This document shows, one piece after another, positions 33,452-41,488 of a stretch of 43,580 nt of DNA. The notes beneath the pieces are model-generated. The model had not been told where the DNA came from. It saw only the letters and a program-made list of their open reading frames with translations, and searched no databases. Both the position numbers and the translations under genes were made by a program. Positions within the stretch are counted from its first letter, which is position 1. The number at the start of each line of letters is the position of its first letter. Origin of the DNA: Alysiella sp. (GTDB taxonomy: Bacteria; Pseudomonadota; Gammaproteobacteria; Burkholderiales; Neisseriaceae); contig NZ_JAUNEC010000008.1 in assembly GCF_030525755.1 (NCBI RefSeq), positions 1-43,580 on the forward strand, read 5' to 3'.

Positions 33452-34359
33452 AGCATTATCTTTCTTTGCATTGGGAAAGCTGTCGCCGTGCTGCGGTGTA
33501 TTTTTTCAGGCAGCCTGTCGCCACTTTGTTGATTTTGACGATGTTGGCAATTGCGATGACTTTGCCTTTGATTTTGTATTTGGGTGTACAGAGCAGTAAA
33601 TCGGTGTGGGATAAGTTGAGTGAAGTACCGCAAATCACGCTTTATATGGAGTTGAATGCTGATGCAAATGCAGCAGAAGCGGTGCGTAAATTGTTGTCTG
33701 CCGATGGTCGTGTGAAAGAAGCGCAATTTATGGGCAAGGACGAAGGTTTGGCGGAAATGCAGGAGGCGATTGGTTCGCAGGATATTGTGTCCATGTTAGA
33801 CGAAAATCCTTTGCCTGATGCGTTTATTGTTACGCCTGTTGCCAGCGCACCTGCGGCAATCGCACAGTTGGAAACGGATTTAGCGGCTTATCCTATGGTG
33901 GAAAGCACGCAAATTGACCGTGAGTGGATGCAAACTTTGTGGCAATTCAATCAGTTTGTTCAGCATGTTTTTTGGTTCTTGGCGATGACTTTGGGTGTGG
34001 CGTTTGTACTAGTGGCACACAATACCATTCGTTTGCAAATTTTGAGCCACAAGGAAGAAATTGAAATTACCAAACTTCTGGGCGCACCATCTTCGTTTGT
34101 GCGCCGTCCATTTTTGTATCAGGCAGCTTGGCAGAGTGTATTATCGGCTGGCATCAGTTTAATGCTGTCGTCCTACGCAATGCAAGCCACGCAACCTTTG
34201 GTGAATCAGATTTTTCAACCTTATGGTTTGACTTTGCAATGGCGTACTTTTTATGCGTGGGAAATGGGATTGGTGTTGGTGGTGGTGTGTTTGCTGGGCA
34301 TCGGTGGGGCATGGATTGCCACGCAACAGCATTTGCTCAGTTTCCGAGCCAAACATTGA
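33448..34359 (+). CDS. ftsX: Cell-division membrane protein FtsX
   Basis: A 303-residue integral membrane partner of FtsE. It has an N-terminal transmembrane segment (ATLLILTMLAIAMTLPLILY), a large periplasmic loop of about 120 residues, and three C-terminal transmembrane segments with LLGAPSSFVRRPFLYQAAW between, the FtsX signature. The FtsEX complex activates peptidoglycan hydrolases. The uptake sequence near 33505 encodes FRQPVAT. Confidence 0.96.
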   Translation: MKHYLSLHWESCRRAAVYFFRQPVATLLILTMLAIAMTLPLILYLGVQSSKSVWDKLSEVPQITLYMELNADANAAEAVRKLLSADGRVKEAQFMGKDEGLAEMQEAIGSQDIVSMLDENPLPDAFIVTPVASAPAAIAQLETDLAAYPMVESTQIDREWMQTLWQFNQFVQHVFWFLAMTLGVAFVLVAHNTIRLQILSHKEEIEITKLLGAPSSFVRRPFLYQAAWQSVLSAGISLMLSSYAMQATQPLVNQIFQPYGLTLQWRTFYAWEMGLVLVVVCLLGIGGAWIATQQHLLSFRAKH

Positions 34360-34539
34360 GCAAACATTTTCAGGCAGCCTTTTACACACTAAAAACCTTT
34401 GTTCATAAGTATTGCTGCGGAGATAGATTTCATATTCCGTGTTTACTTGCAGAAACACTCATTTTTATCAATAAATTGAAAAAGGAACGGGTATGAAATC
34501 CGCCCCTACGTCAGTTTGAAAGCGGGCTTTGCAAAGGTC

Positions 34540-34582
34540 AGGCTGCCTGAAAACGTTAAAACGTTTTCAGGCAGCCTTTTTA
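34540..34582. terminator. Inverted uptake-sequence pair, bidirectional terminator
   Basis: AGGCTGCCTGAAAACGT (34540-34556) pairs with ACGTTTTCAGGCAGCCT (34561-34577), followed by TTTTA. It lies between convergent ftsX and gdhA. Confidence 0.88.
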
Positions 34583-34599
34583 TTAAACCAATCAAATGA

Positions 34600-35940
34600 C
34601 TACACCACACCTTGCGCCAGCATCGCATCAGCCACCTTTTTGAAGCCTGCAATGTTTGCGCCATTTACATAGTTGGTAAAGCCGTTTTCTGTGCCGTTTG
34701 CCACACAGTTTTCATGGATATTTTCCATGATGCCAGCCAAACGTGCGTCCACTTCTTCGCGTGACCACGATAAGCGAATGGCATTTTGACTCATTTCCAA
34801 GCCCGAAGTTGCCACACCGCCAGCATTAGACGCTTTGCCAGGTGCATACAGAATTTGCGCCTTCACAAAAGCTTCCACCGCTTCCAAAGTTGATGGCATA
34901 TTTGCACCTTCGGCAACACAGAAACAGCCGTTTTTCAACAAAGTTGCCGCATCATTGCCGTCCAATTCATTTTGAGTGGCACAAGGCAAGGCGATGTCGC
35001 AAGGCACGCCCCATGGTTTTTGGTCGGCAAAATATTCAATGCCTTGCTCTTTGGCATAAACGGACAACCGCTCACGGCGCACTTCTTTCAATTCAATCAA
35101 TGCTGCCAATTGCGCTTCGGTCATACCGCTATCGGCAAATTTAACAAAGCCATTGGAATCGGAAACAGTCAAAACTTTTGCACCCAACTGAATGGCTTTT
35201 TCAGCTGCATATTGCGCCACATTGCCGCTGCCTGAAATGACAACGCGTTGTCCTGCAAACGATTTGCCTTTGGTTTTCAGCATGTGTTCGGCAAAATAAA
35301 CCGTGCCATAACCTGTGGCTTCGGGACGAATCAAGCTGCCGCCATACACCAAACCTTTACCTGTTAAAACAGAAGTAAATTGGTTGGACAATTTTTTGTA
35401 CTGACCGAACAAGAAACCGATTTCGCGACCGCCCACGCCAATATCGCCAGCAGGAACGTCTGTGTCCGCACCAATGTGGCGGTACAATTCGCTCATGAAT
35501 GCTTGGCAAAAGCGCATCACTTCGGCATCAGATTTGCCTTTAGGGTCAAAATCTGAACCGCCTTTGCCACCGCCCATAGGCAATGTGGTCAAAGCATTTT
35601 TAAACACTTGTTCAAACGCCAAGAATTTCAACACCCCCAAATCCACAGTGGGGTGAAAACGCAAACCACCTTTGTATGGACCAATGGCAGAGGACATTTG
35701 CACACGATAACCGCGGTTCACTTGTACTTGACCTTTATCATCTACCCAAGATACACGAAACATAATTACACGTTCAGGCTCAACAATGCGTTCCAATAAA
35801 CCTTGTTGTGCGTATTTGGTGTTTTTAACCAAAAAAGTTTGCAAACTACCAAAAACCTCCTCAACTGCTTGATGAAAAACAGTTTGATTAGGATCGCGCT
35901 GTTTGATGGTTTGGAAAATTTGGTTTAAGTCGGTCATCAT
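34600..35940 (-). CDS. gdhA: NADP-specific glutamate dehydrogenase
   Basis: A 446-residue enzyme making glutamate from 2-oxoglutarate and ammonia. The hexameric GDH motifs are present: YKGGLRFHPTVDLGVLKFLA, the active-site lysine in PMGGGKGGSDFDP, PAGDIGVGGREIG and the cofactor region VVISGSGNVAQYAAE. Length is normal for the NADP enzyme. AAGGAG lies 5 nt before the first of two adjacent ATGs. It is a single-gene unit. Confidence 0.97.
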   Translation of the reverse strand: MMTDLNQIFQTIKQRDPNQTVFHQAVEEVFGSLQTFLVKNTKYAQQGLLERIVEPERVIMFRVSWVDDKGQVQVNRGYRVQMSSAIGPYKGGLRFHPTVDLGVLKFLAFEQVFKNALTTLPMGGGKGGSDFDPKGKSDAEVMRFCQAFMSELYRHIGADTDVPAGDIGVGGREIGFLFGQYKKLSNQFTSVLTGKGLVYGGSLIRPEATGYGTVYFAEHMLKTKGKSFAGQRVVISGSGNVAQYAAEKAIQLGAKVLTVSDSNGFVKFADSGMTEAQLAALIELKEVRRERLSVYAKEQGIEYFADQKPWGVPCDIALPCATQNELDGNDAATLLKNGCFCVAEGANMPSTLEAVEAFVKAQILYAPGKASNAGGVATSGLEMSQNAIRLSWSREEVDARLAGIMENIHENCVANGTENGFTNYVNGANIAGFKKVADAMLAQGVV

Positions 35941-36124
35941 AATGCTCCTTAAAAAGATAAAGCGAGTTGGATAATATTGTAATTTAGTTTCAAATTATAA
36001 AAACGATGATTTTATTTTGTTGCTTGATTACACAACACGCAGTCTATATTTTTTCCAAGCATTTGAACAGTATTTTGTCTCTTTTAAATGGTATTTTTTT
36101 ATATTTAACTGATTTTAAATAAAA

Positions 36125-36192
36125 TATAGTCGTTTTAAATCAGAATCAAGACAAAGTAACTGTCTGTATTATTCTTATTTAAAACGACCATA
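36125..36192. repeat. TATAGTCGTTT inverted-repeat element, copy 1
   Basis: The left end TATAGTCGTTTTAAATCAG and the complement of the right end TATGGTCGTTTTAAATAAG are nearly identical over about 24 bp. The element is only 68 bp, so it could be almost entirely hairpin. TA at each end fits a TA target duplication. Confidence 0.7.
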
Positions 36193-36331
36193 CCATCATC
36201 ATTGTGTAACAATGGGGATAAACACTACCCCACAACAAAACTAATTTGAAATTTTTCCTATCCCACAAGTTTGCCTTAAATATACAAGACGGTGAATACC
36301 GCTTCTAAAATAGAGATTGTCTTGATGTGAT

Positions 36332-36502
36332 TTTGAGAACCTGTATTCATAATCTCAATAGATTGATTTTATTTAAATTCTTGAGAACACAAGGCGGATT
36401 TTCATGCCAATATTGAACATATCGGCGTAAAAAGCCAACACAGTAGGCGCATGAAGTGGCGATAAAAGCAAGCTATTGAAATTGTGAATACAGGTTCTGA
36501 AT
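36332..36502. mobile_element. Miniature inverted-repeat element (IS5-like ends)
   Basis: GAACCTGTATTCA(T)AATCTCAATAG-type left end (36337 onward) and the complementary TATTGAAATTGTGAATACAGGTTC right end (to about 36497) form imperfect terminal inverted repeats of about 25 bp. Both are flanked by TGA, a plausible 3-bp target duplication of TNA type. The ~110-bp interior has no coding sense. A solo end, GAATACAGGTTCT, lies at 38178-38190. Confidence 0.6.
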
Positions 36503-36520
36503 GCTTTGTGCAATAAAATG

Positions 36521-36558
36521 TTTTCAGGCAGCCTGTTTAATAATAGGCTGCCTGAAAA
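36521..36558. terminator. Uptake-sequence pair after slyD
   Basis: TTTTCAGGCAGCCT (36521-36534) pairs with AGGCTGCCTGAAAA (36545-36558). It is downstream of slyD on the minus strand. Confidence 0.75.
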
Positions 36559-36594
36559 TAATTTGACCGTTATTTCTATGTGCTGCTTGACGGC

Positions 36595-37074
36595 TTAATG
36601 ATGATGTCCATGTGGGCCGTGAACATGACCGTGTGCCAATTCTTCGGCAGTCGCATCGCGCACTTCGCTTACCGTGCCTTTAAAACGGATTTTCATACCT
36701 GCCAAAGGATGATTGCCATCAACCACCGCTTTACCGTCAGCCACTTCAGTTACGCGATAAATGATTACACCACCGTGTTCAGGGTCATCTGCTTCAAACA
36801 TCATGCCTGGTTCAACTTCAACAGGAAACACTTTCACATCTTCAACGCGCACCAGTTCAGGGTCTTGTTCACCAAACGCATCATCGGGTTGCATGGTTAT
36901 GTCCACCACATCGCCCACATTCTTGCCATGCAATGCTTCTTCTACCAAAGGGAAAATGCCATCGTAACCACCATGCAAATAGGCAATTGGTTCAACGGTT
37001 TTATCAATGAGATTGTTGTCGGCATCGTACATTTCATAATGCAAGGTAACAACGGAATTTTTTTGAATGCTCAT
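36595..37074 (-). CDS. slyD: FKBP-type prolyl isomerase SlyD
   Basis: A 159-residue isomerase/chaperone. The FKBP start (VVTLHYEMYDADNNLIDKT), the PIAYLHGGYDGIFPLVEEAL region, and an inserted-in-flap domain (residues about 70-130) are typical of SlyD. The tail HGHVHGPHGHHH is histidine-rich and should bind nickel or other metals; SlyD assists hydrogenase or other metalloenzyme maturation in some bacteria. The frame extends 45 codons upstream; ATG 37074 has AAAGG at a fair distance. ATG 37089 is an alternative start five codons upstream. Confidence 0.93.
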   Translation of the reverse strand: MSIQKNSVVTLHYEMYDADNNLIDKTVEPIAYLHGGYDGIFPLVEEALHGKNVGDVVDITMQPDDAFGEQDPELVRVEDVKVFPVEVEPGMMFEADDPEHGGVIIYRVTEVADGKAVVDGNHPLAGMKIRFKGTVSEVRDATAEELAHGHVHGPHGHHH

Positions 37075-37450
37075 GGCTTTGCCTTTCATGTTAAGTTGTG
37101 GTTTATTTCGGATTATGCAGTATAACACAGGCTGCCTGAAACGCGAAAAGTCCTTATTTGAACCATGAACAGCCTTACTTACAACATCACCATTCCGTTC
37201 AAAATCCAAAATAATTGAACTTTTTTCAAATAAGAATCATGATGTTGTTTTATTTTGAAATAAAAGTACGATTAACAATAAATGCACTCATTGCAAGGGA
37301 ATTATATTTCAGTCATAATAGTTGGCTGTCCCTAAATTGGGGCTATGTTTATTGAAGTAATCATCATTTCCATGCTTCAATGAATACCATAACATCATTT
37401 TATTCATACATCACAACTATCATTTAGTTTTATTACAAGGTACTGTAATC

Positions 37451-37762
37451 ATGAAAAAATCATTGGCTGTTGCCGCTCTGTTATCTTTGTTTGTCGCAGC
37501 TTGCGGCGGCGAAACCAAAACCCAACAAGCCGTTGCTTCTGCGGCTTCTGCTGTTCAAGCTTCTGCAGCTTCTGCTTCTGCACAAATTGACGCTGCGGCT
37601 GCATCTGTGGCTTCTGCTGCACAAGCAAACGGTGCTTCTACGGTTACTGAAATCAAAGAAGCAGCATCAGAAGTGGCTGCCGACATGAAATCAGGCATGG
37701 CTTCTGCTGCTGAAAAAGTATCAGACGTAGCTGCCAGCGCAGCATCTGCTTTGTCTAAATAA
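37451..37762 (+). CDS. Small Ala/Ser-rich lipoprotein
   Basis: A 103-residue protein with a clear lipoprotein signal: basic start MKKS, hydrophobic core AVAALLSLFVAAC with the lipobox cysteine at residue 18. The rest is nearly all Ala, Ser, Gln, Val and Glu (QASAASASAQIDAAAASVAS) and would form an extended amphipathic helix or coiled coil, as in Lpp-like envelope proteins. No family recognised. It stands alone between slyD and pcnB; the downstream region is full of repeats. An AAGG is about 12 nt upstream of the ATG. Confidence 0.82.
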   Translation: MKKSLAVAALLSLFVAACGGETKTQQAVASAASAVQASAASASAQIDAAAASVASAAQANGASTVTEIKEAASEVAADMKSGMASAAEKVSDVAASAASALSK

Positions 37763-38291
37763 GAGGCATCTTTCAGGCAGCCTGTTGGCTGAATGAGCTT
37801 TGGGGCTGAATACAAGGTATTCAGCCCTATTATTTTTAATTGATGTATCCTCATCATTGCAAATAAGAATACGGTCGTTTCAAATTGAAATAAATTATAG
37901 TCGCAAAATTGAAAAAGCACTGCAATATGCCAACACTCTTATGTGCCATTCTCGTACACTGTAGGCATTGCCGCCTTGTATTGGTATTGCATTTTCACTT
38001 CTGCGACATTTAGGACAAGGTGTCGGCGAGTCGTACATCAGGAAATGGGTAATACTGTACTGTATTTTAATTTCAAACGACTTATAATAAAGTGTGTATT
38101 ATTCAGATACAACACAATAGCAGCCATTTCTTTGTATTTTCGTTATTTTGCGATAAAAACCCATCTACCAATCTGACGAATACAGGTTCTTACATAACTG
38201 TACTTTCTGCTTGAACGCCTTTGCCGAGTTTTTTGATAACAGAAAATTGGGCAAAGTCGGGTTTTCAGGCAGCCTAACTTAAAGGAAAAAC
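37763..38291. other. Intergenic repeat cluster upstream of pcnB
   Basis: No gene is seen in this 530-bp stretch. It contains an uptake sequence near 37771, a composite inverted-repeat element (37868-38086), a solo end of the IS5-like element (38178-38190) and an uptake sequence near 38262. Confidence 0.6.
37868..38086. repeat. Composite: TATAGTCGTTT-type ends enclosing a Correia-like element
   Basis: The left arm ACGGTCGTTTCAAATTGAAA (from 37871) is inverted in ATTTTAATTTCAAACGACTT (to about 38083). Between them, 37896-38010 is Correia-like copy 4 with its own ends TATAGTCGCAAAATTGAAAA and TTTTCACTTCTGCGACATTT. It looks like one inverted-repeat element inserted within another. Confidence 0.6.
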
Positions 38292-39608
38292 ATGCTGAAA
38301 AAATGGTTGGAAAAAATCCTGCCCCACAAACCTGCCCAAACTGGTGAATGCGTGCGCCACCCAATTCAACTGCACATTCCCAGTCGCGCTGCACAAGAAG
38401 TTTTAAACCAACTGCATCGCGCAGGCTTTCAAGCCTATTTGGTTGGCGGTGCAGTGCGTGATATGTTGTTGGGCATTGAACCAAAAGATTTTGATGTCGC
38501 AAGCAATGCCACACCTGAACAAGTGCATCAACTTTTCCGCCGCAGTCGAATTATCGGTCGCCGTTTCCAAATTGTGCATGTGATGATGGGTGGCGAAACA
38601 GTGGAAGTCAGCACCTTTCGCAGTGGCGGCAAAGTGCGCCAAAATCAGCATGGACGCATCATGCAAGACAATGCCTATGGCAACATAGACCAAGATGCCT
38701 TACGCCGTGATTTTACTTGTAACACATTGTATTATGACATAAAAAACAGCGAAATCATTGACTATCACAATGGTATTACCGATATTCAAGCACGTCAGTT
38801 GGTCATAATTGGCAATCCAACCGAACGCTATCAAGAAGACCCCGTTCGCATTTTGCGTGCTGTACGTTTATCAGGCAAACTCGGCTTCACGATTGCGCCA
38901 CAGACCGCTGCACCGATAGCCTGTTGTGCCAAACTGTTGCAACAAGAACCTGTGGCACGTTTATTTGACGAATTATTGAAAATTCTACTCTCTGGTCATG
39001 CCACAAGCTGCCTGAAACAATTGCACACATTGGGTATCAGTGCCAACATTCACCCTCTGCTCAATGCCATGCTTACCGCCGCACATGCACCACACCAACA
39101 TATCAGCGCACAAGCCTTGCATCAAACCGACCAACGTTTGCGCGAAAACAAATCCGTTTCAGTTGGCTTCATCTTGGCAGCACTTTTATGGACACCATTG
39201 CAAACCCGTTGGCAAGACGCACAAACACAAGGACAATCGCCTGCTGCCGCCATCAACACCGCCATAGCCCATTTACGCAATGACTTGGAAAAAGGTTGGG
39301 GCGTACCACAGCGTTTTTCTGCCACCATGCGCGAAATTTGGGCATTACAAGCACAATTCATTTACCGCAGAGGTGCCAGACCCTTTCGTTTACTCACCCA
39401 TCCCCGATTTCGTGCTGCCTACGATTTCCTGTTATTGCGTGCTCAACACGATGAAAGTGTGCAAGAATGCGCCCAATGGTGGACACAATTTCAATACGCC
39501 AACGACAGCGTACGTCAAAGCATGACAGAACAAGCCCCTGCTATCGCCAAACCCAACAACAAAAAACGCCGCCACAAACCACGCAAGAAAAAAACACACA
39601 GCGAATAA
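38292..39608 (+). CDS. pcnB: Poly(A) polymerase I
   Basis: A 438-residue class II nucleotidyltransferase adding 3' poly(A) to RNA, which promotes decay. The catalytic head has LVGGAVRDMLLG with GG at 52-53 and the acidic pair DFD at 66-68. It continues with RRSRIIGRRFQIVHV, RRDFTCNTLYYD and NPTERYQEDPVRILRAVRLSGKLGF, the PcnB rather than tRNA-CCA-adding type. The C-terminus is basic (NNKKRRHKPRKKK), as in PcnB. AAGGAA lies 8 nt before the ATG. Confidence 0.95.
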   Translation: MLKKWLEKILPHKPAQTGECVRHPIQLHIPSRAAQEVLNQLHRAGFQAYLVGGAVRDMLLGIEPKDFDVASNATPEQVHQLFRRSRIIGRRFQIVHVMMGGETVEVSTFRSGGKVRQNQHGRIMQDNAYGNIDQDALRRDFTCNTLYYDIKNSEIIDYHNGITDIQARQLVIIGNPTERYQEDPVRILRAVRLSGKLGFTIAPQTAAPIACCAKLLQQEPVARLFDELLKILLSGHATSCLKQLHTLGISANIHPLLNAMLTAAHAPHQHISAQALHQTDQRLRENKSVSVGFILAALLWTPLQTRWQDAQTQGQSPAAAINTAIAHLRNDLEKGWGVPQRFSATMREIWALQAQFIYRRGARPFRLLTHPRFRAAYDFLLLRAQHDESVQECAQWWTQFQYANDSVRQSMTEQAPAIAKPNNKKRRHKPRKKKTHSE

Positions 39609-39673
39609 ATCCCTTTACATTTTCAGGCAGCCTAAAATATTTTTGCAAGGTACACACCCATTTAGTGTGCACA

Positions 39674-39779
39674 GCCGTAGAAGTGAAAATGCAATACAAG
39701 GCGACAACAAGAGCCATGTACATCTCGTACATAAAGGCGTTGGCAATGCCACAGTATTTTTTCAATTCTGCGACCATAA
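39674..39779 (-). repeat. Correia-like element, copy 5
   Basis: About 106 bp in reverse orientation between pcnB and dxr. On the minus strand it reads TATGGTCGCAGAATTGAAAA, CTGTGGCATTGCCAACGCC, TTTATGTACGAGATGTACAT, CTTGTTGTCGCCTTGTATTG and ends TTTTCACTTCTACGG. Good agreement with copies 1 and 4. Confidence 0.7.
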
Positions 39780-39878
39780 ATATCCACAAAATATGTTTCT
39801 AAAAATCATCACACACCATAAGGCTGCCTGAAACCTTTGCGCTATAATCCTCGCTTTACTTTTTAATCCCACTCAATC

Positions 39879-41066
39879 ATGCAAACCCTAACCCTACTCG
39901 GCAGTACAGGCAGCATCGGTATTTCCACGCTGGACGTTGTCGCTCGCCACCCCGACCACTTCCGTATTTTCGCATTAGCAGGACACACCCAAGTCCAAAA
40001 ATTAGCCGAACAATGTGCCACTTTCAGCCCTCAATACGCCGTTGTTGCCGATGAACAACACGCTCGCCAATTGCAACAACTGTTACAATTTTCAGGTAGC
40101 CCAACCCAAGTTCTATATGGCAAACAAGCCCTGATTGACGTAGCCTGTGCCAGCGAAGTAACAGGCGTAATGTGTGCGATTGTCGGTGCAGCAGGTTTGC
40201 CCTCCGCTTTTGCCGCCGCGCAATCAGGTAAAACCATCTACCTCGCCAACAAAGAAACACTGGTGGTTTCAGGCAGCCTATTCATGCAAACCGCACAAAA
40301 AAATGGCGCAAAAATCTTGCCCATAGACAGCGAACACAACGCCATTTTCCAAGTTTTGCCCCACGATTTTTCAGGCAGCCTCAACACACACGGCATACAA
40401 TCCCTGATTTTAACCGCATCAGGCGGTCCTTTTTTACACACCAATTTACACGAACTGCCCCACATCACACCTGCACAAGCCATCAAACACCCCAACTGGA
40501 ATATGGGACGCAAAATCTCGGTAGATTCCGCAACCATGATGAACAAAGGTTTGGAACTCATTGAAGCACATTGGCTATTTAACTGTCCGCCAGAAAAACT
40601 GGAAGTCATCATACACCCTCAATCCGTGATACACAGCATGGTGCGCTACAACGATGGCTCGGTACTGGCACAAATGGGACAAGCCGATATGCGAACACCC
40701 ATTGCCTACTGCTTGGGGCTGCCTGAACGCATTCAATCAGGCGTAAACCCATTAGACTTCACACAATTATCCGCACTCACATTTACCCAACCCGATTTTG
40801 CCCGTTTTCCCTGTTTAAAGCTCGCCTATGATGTCCTACGCGTAGGTGGTAATGCAGCCTGTATTTTAAATGCCGCCAATGAAATCGCCGTTGCCCAATT
40901 TTTAGATGGCGCAATCCGTTTTACCGACATCGCCCACGTGGTGGAACACAGCTTGGCGCAACACATTTCAAGTAGTCCATGCCATACTATTGATGAACTG
41001 TTGGCTTTGGATAATGCCACACGCCAAACCGCCAACGTATTTTCAGGCAGCCTAAGAAACAAATAA
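39879..41066 (+). CDS. dxr: 1-deoxy-D-xylulose-5-phosphate reductoisomerase
   Basis: A 395-residue enzyme of the MEP isoprenoid pathway, reducing DXP to MEP. The NADPH fold GSTGSIGISTLDVV begins at residue 8, and the conserved substrate region ANKETLVVSG, ILPIDSEHNAIFQ and SGGPF, then HPNWNMGRKISVDSATMMNKGLE, and IHPQSVIHSMV are all present. Three uptake sequences fall inside the gene or its end, each encoding SGSL. No clear ribosome site. It is followed by a tRNA operon. Confidence 0.97.
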   Translation: MQTLTLLGSTGSIGISTLDVVARHPDHFRIFALAGHTQVQKLAEQCATFSPQYAVVADEQHARQLQQLLQFSGSPTQVLYGKQALIDVACASEVTGVMCAIVGAAGLPSAFAAAQSGKTIYLANKETLVVSGSLFMQTAQKNGAKILPIDSEHNAIFQVLPHDFSGSLNTHGIQSLILTASGGPFLHTNLHELPHITPAQAIKHPNWNMGRKISVDSATMMNKGLELIEAHWLFNCPPEKLEVIIHPQSVIHSMVRYNDGSVLAQMGQADMRTPIAYCLGLPERIQSGVNPLDFTQLSALTFTQPDFARFPCLKLAYDVLRVGGNAACILNAANEIAVAQFLDGAIRFTDIAHVVEHSLAQHISSSPCHTIDELLALDNATRQTANVFSGSLRNK

Positions 41067-41121
41067 ACACAATAAAATCAATATTAAAAATAAAACTGTC
41101 TCCATAATTGACAAAAACGGA

Positions 41122-41150
41122 TTGACAAAAACACCAACAACGCATATAGT
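41122..41150 (+). promoter_or_regulatory. Strong promoter of the tRNA-Pro/Arg/His operon
   Basis: TTGACA (41122-41127), a 17-bp spacer, and TATAGT (41145-41150) form a near-consensus sigma-70 promoter about 15 bp before tRNA-Pro. A second ATTGACAAAAAC copy at 41107 makes a 14-bp-spaced direct repeat upstream. Confidence 0.88.
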
Positions 41151-41164
41151 TTATATCTTTCAGT

Positions 41165-41242
41165 CGGGGCGTAGCGCAGCCCGGTTAGCGCATCTGCTTT
41201 GGGAGCAGAGGGTCGTGAGTTCGAATCCCACCGCCCCGACCA
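41165..41242 (+). tRNA. tRNA-Pro (TGG)
   Basis: 78 nt. The acceptor stem is CGGGGCG/CGCCCCG, the anticodon arm TCTGC-TTTGGGA-GCAGA gives TGG, and CCA is encoded. The T stem reads GTGAG/CCCAC, which has an A-C mismatch at one pair. Confidence 0.94.
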
Positions 41243-41273
41243 ATTGAATTTTCCATGCCAGATTTTTTTAGAC

Positions 41274-41350
41274 GCGCCCGTAGCTCAACTGGATAGAGCA
41301 CCGACCTTCTAAGTCGGGGGTTACGGGTTCGATTCCTGTCGGGCGTGCCA
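41274..41350 (+). tRNA. tRNA-Arg (TCT)
   Basis: 77 nt. The acceptor is GCGCCCG/CGGGCGT, the anticodon arm CCGAC-CTTCTAA-GTCGG gives TCT, T arm GGGTTCGATTCC, and CCA is encoded. Second gene of the tRNA operon. Confidence 0.96.
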
Positions 41351-41366
41351 ATTTTCTCCTTGTTGT

Positions 41367-41444
41367 GGTGGCTGTAGCTCAGTTGGTTAGAGCATCGGAT
41401 TGTGATTCCGAGGGTCGTGGGTTCGAGCCCCATCTGCCACCCCA
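41367..41444 (+). tRNA. tRNA-His (GTG)
   Basis: The anticodon arm TCGGATTGTGATTCCGA gives GTG. The acceptor GTGGCTG pairs with CTGCCAC with one weak pair, and an extra 5' G (41367) faces C73, the usual histidine identity. CCA is encoded. Third gene of the tRNA operon. Confidence 0.95.
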
Positions 41445-41454
41445 CACATTTAAT

Positions 41455-41488
41455 ACTGCATCGTTATCATTTAACGATGCAGTTTTTT
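41455..41488 (+). terminator. Terminator of tRNA operon
   Basis: ACTGCATCGTTA (41455-41466) pairs with TAACGATGCAGT (41472-41483), followed by TTTTTT. It closes the tRNA-Pro/Arg/His transcript. Confidence 0.93.

Larger units (their letters stand above)
35941..36594. other. AT-rich intergenic region with mobile-element relics
   Basis: This 650-bp stretch carries no gene that I can support. It contains a 68-bp TA-bounded inverted-repeat element (36125-36192), a ~170-bp miniature inverted-repeat element (36332-36502) and an uptake-sequence pair at 36521-36558 that probably terminates slyD. Confidence 0.6.
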
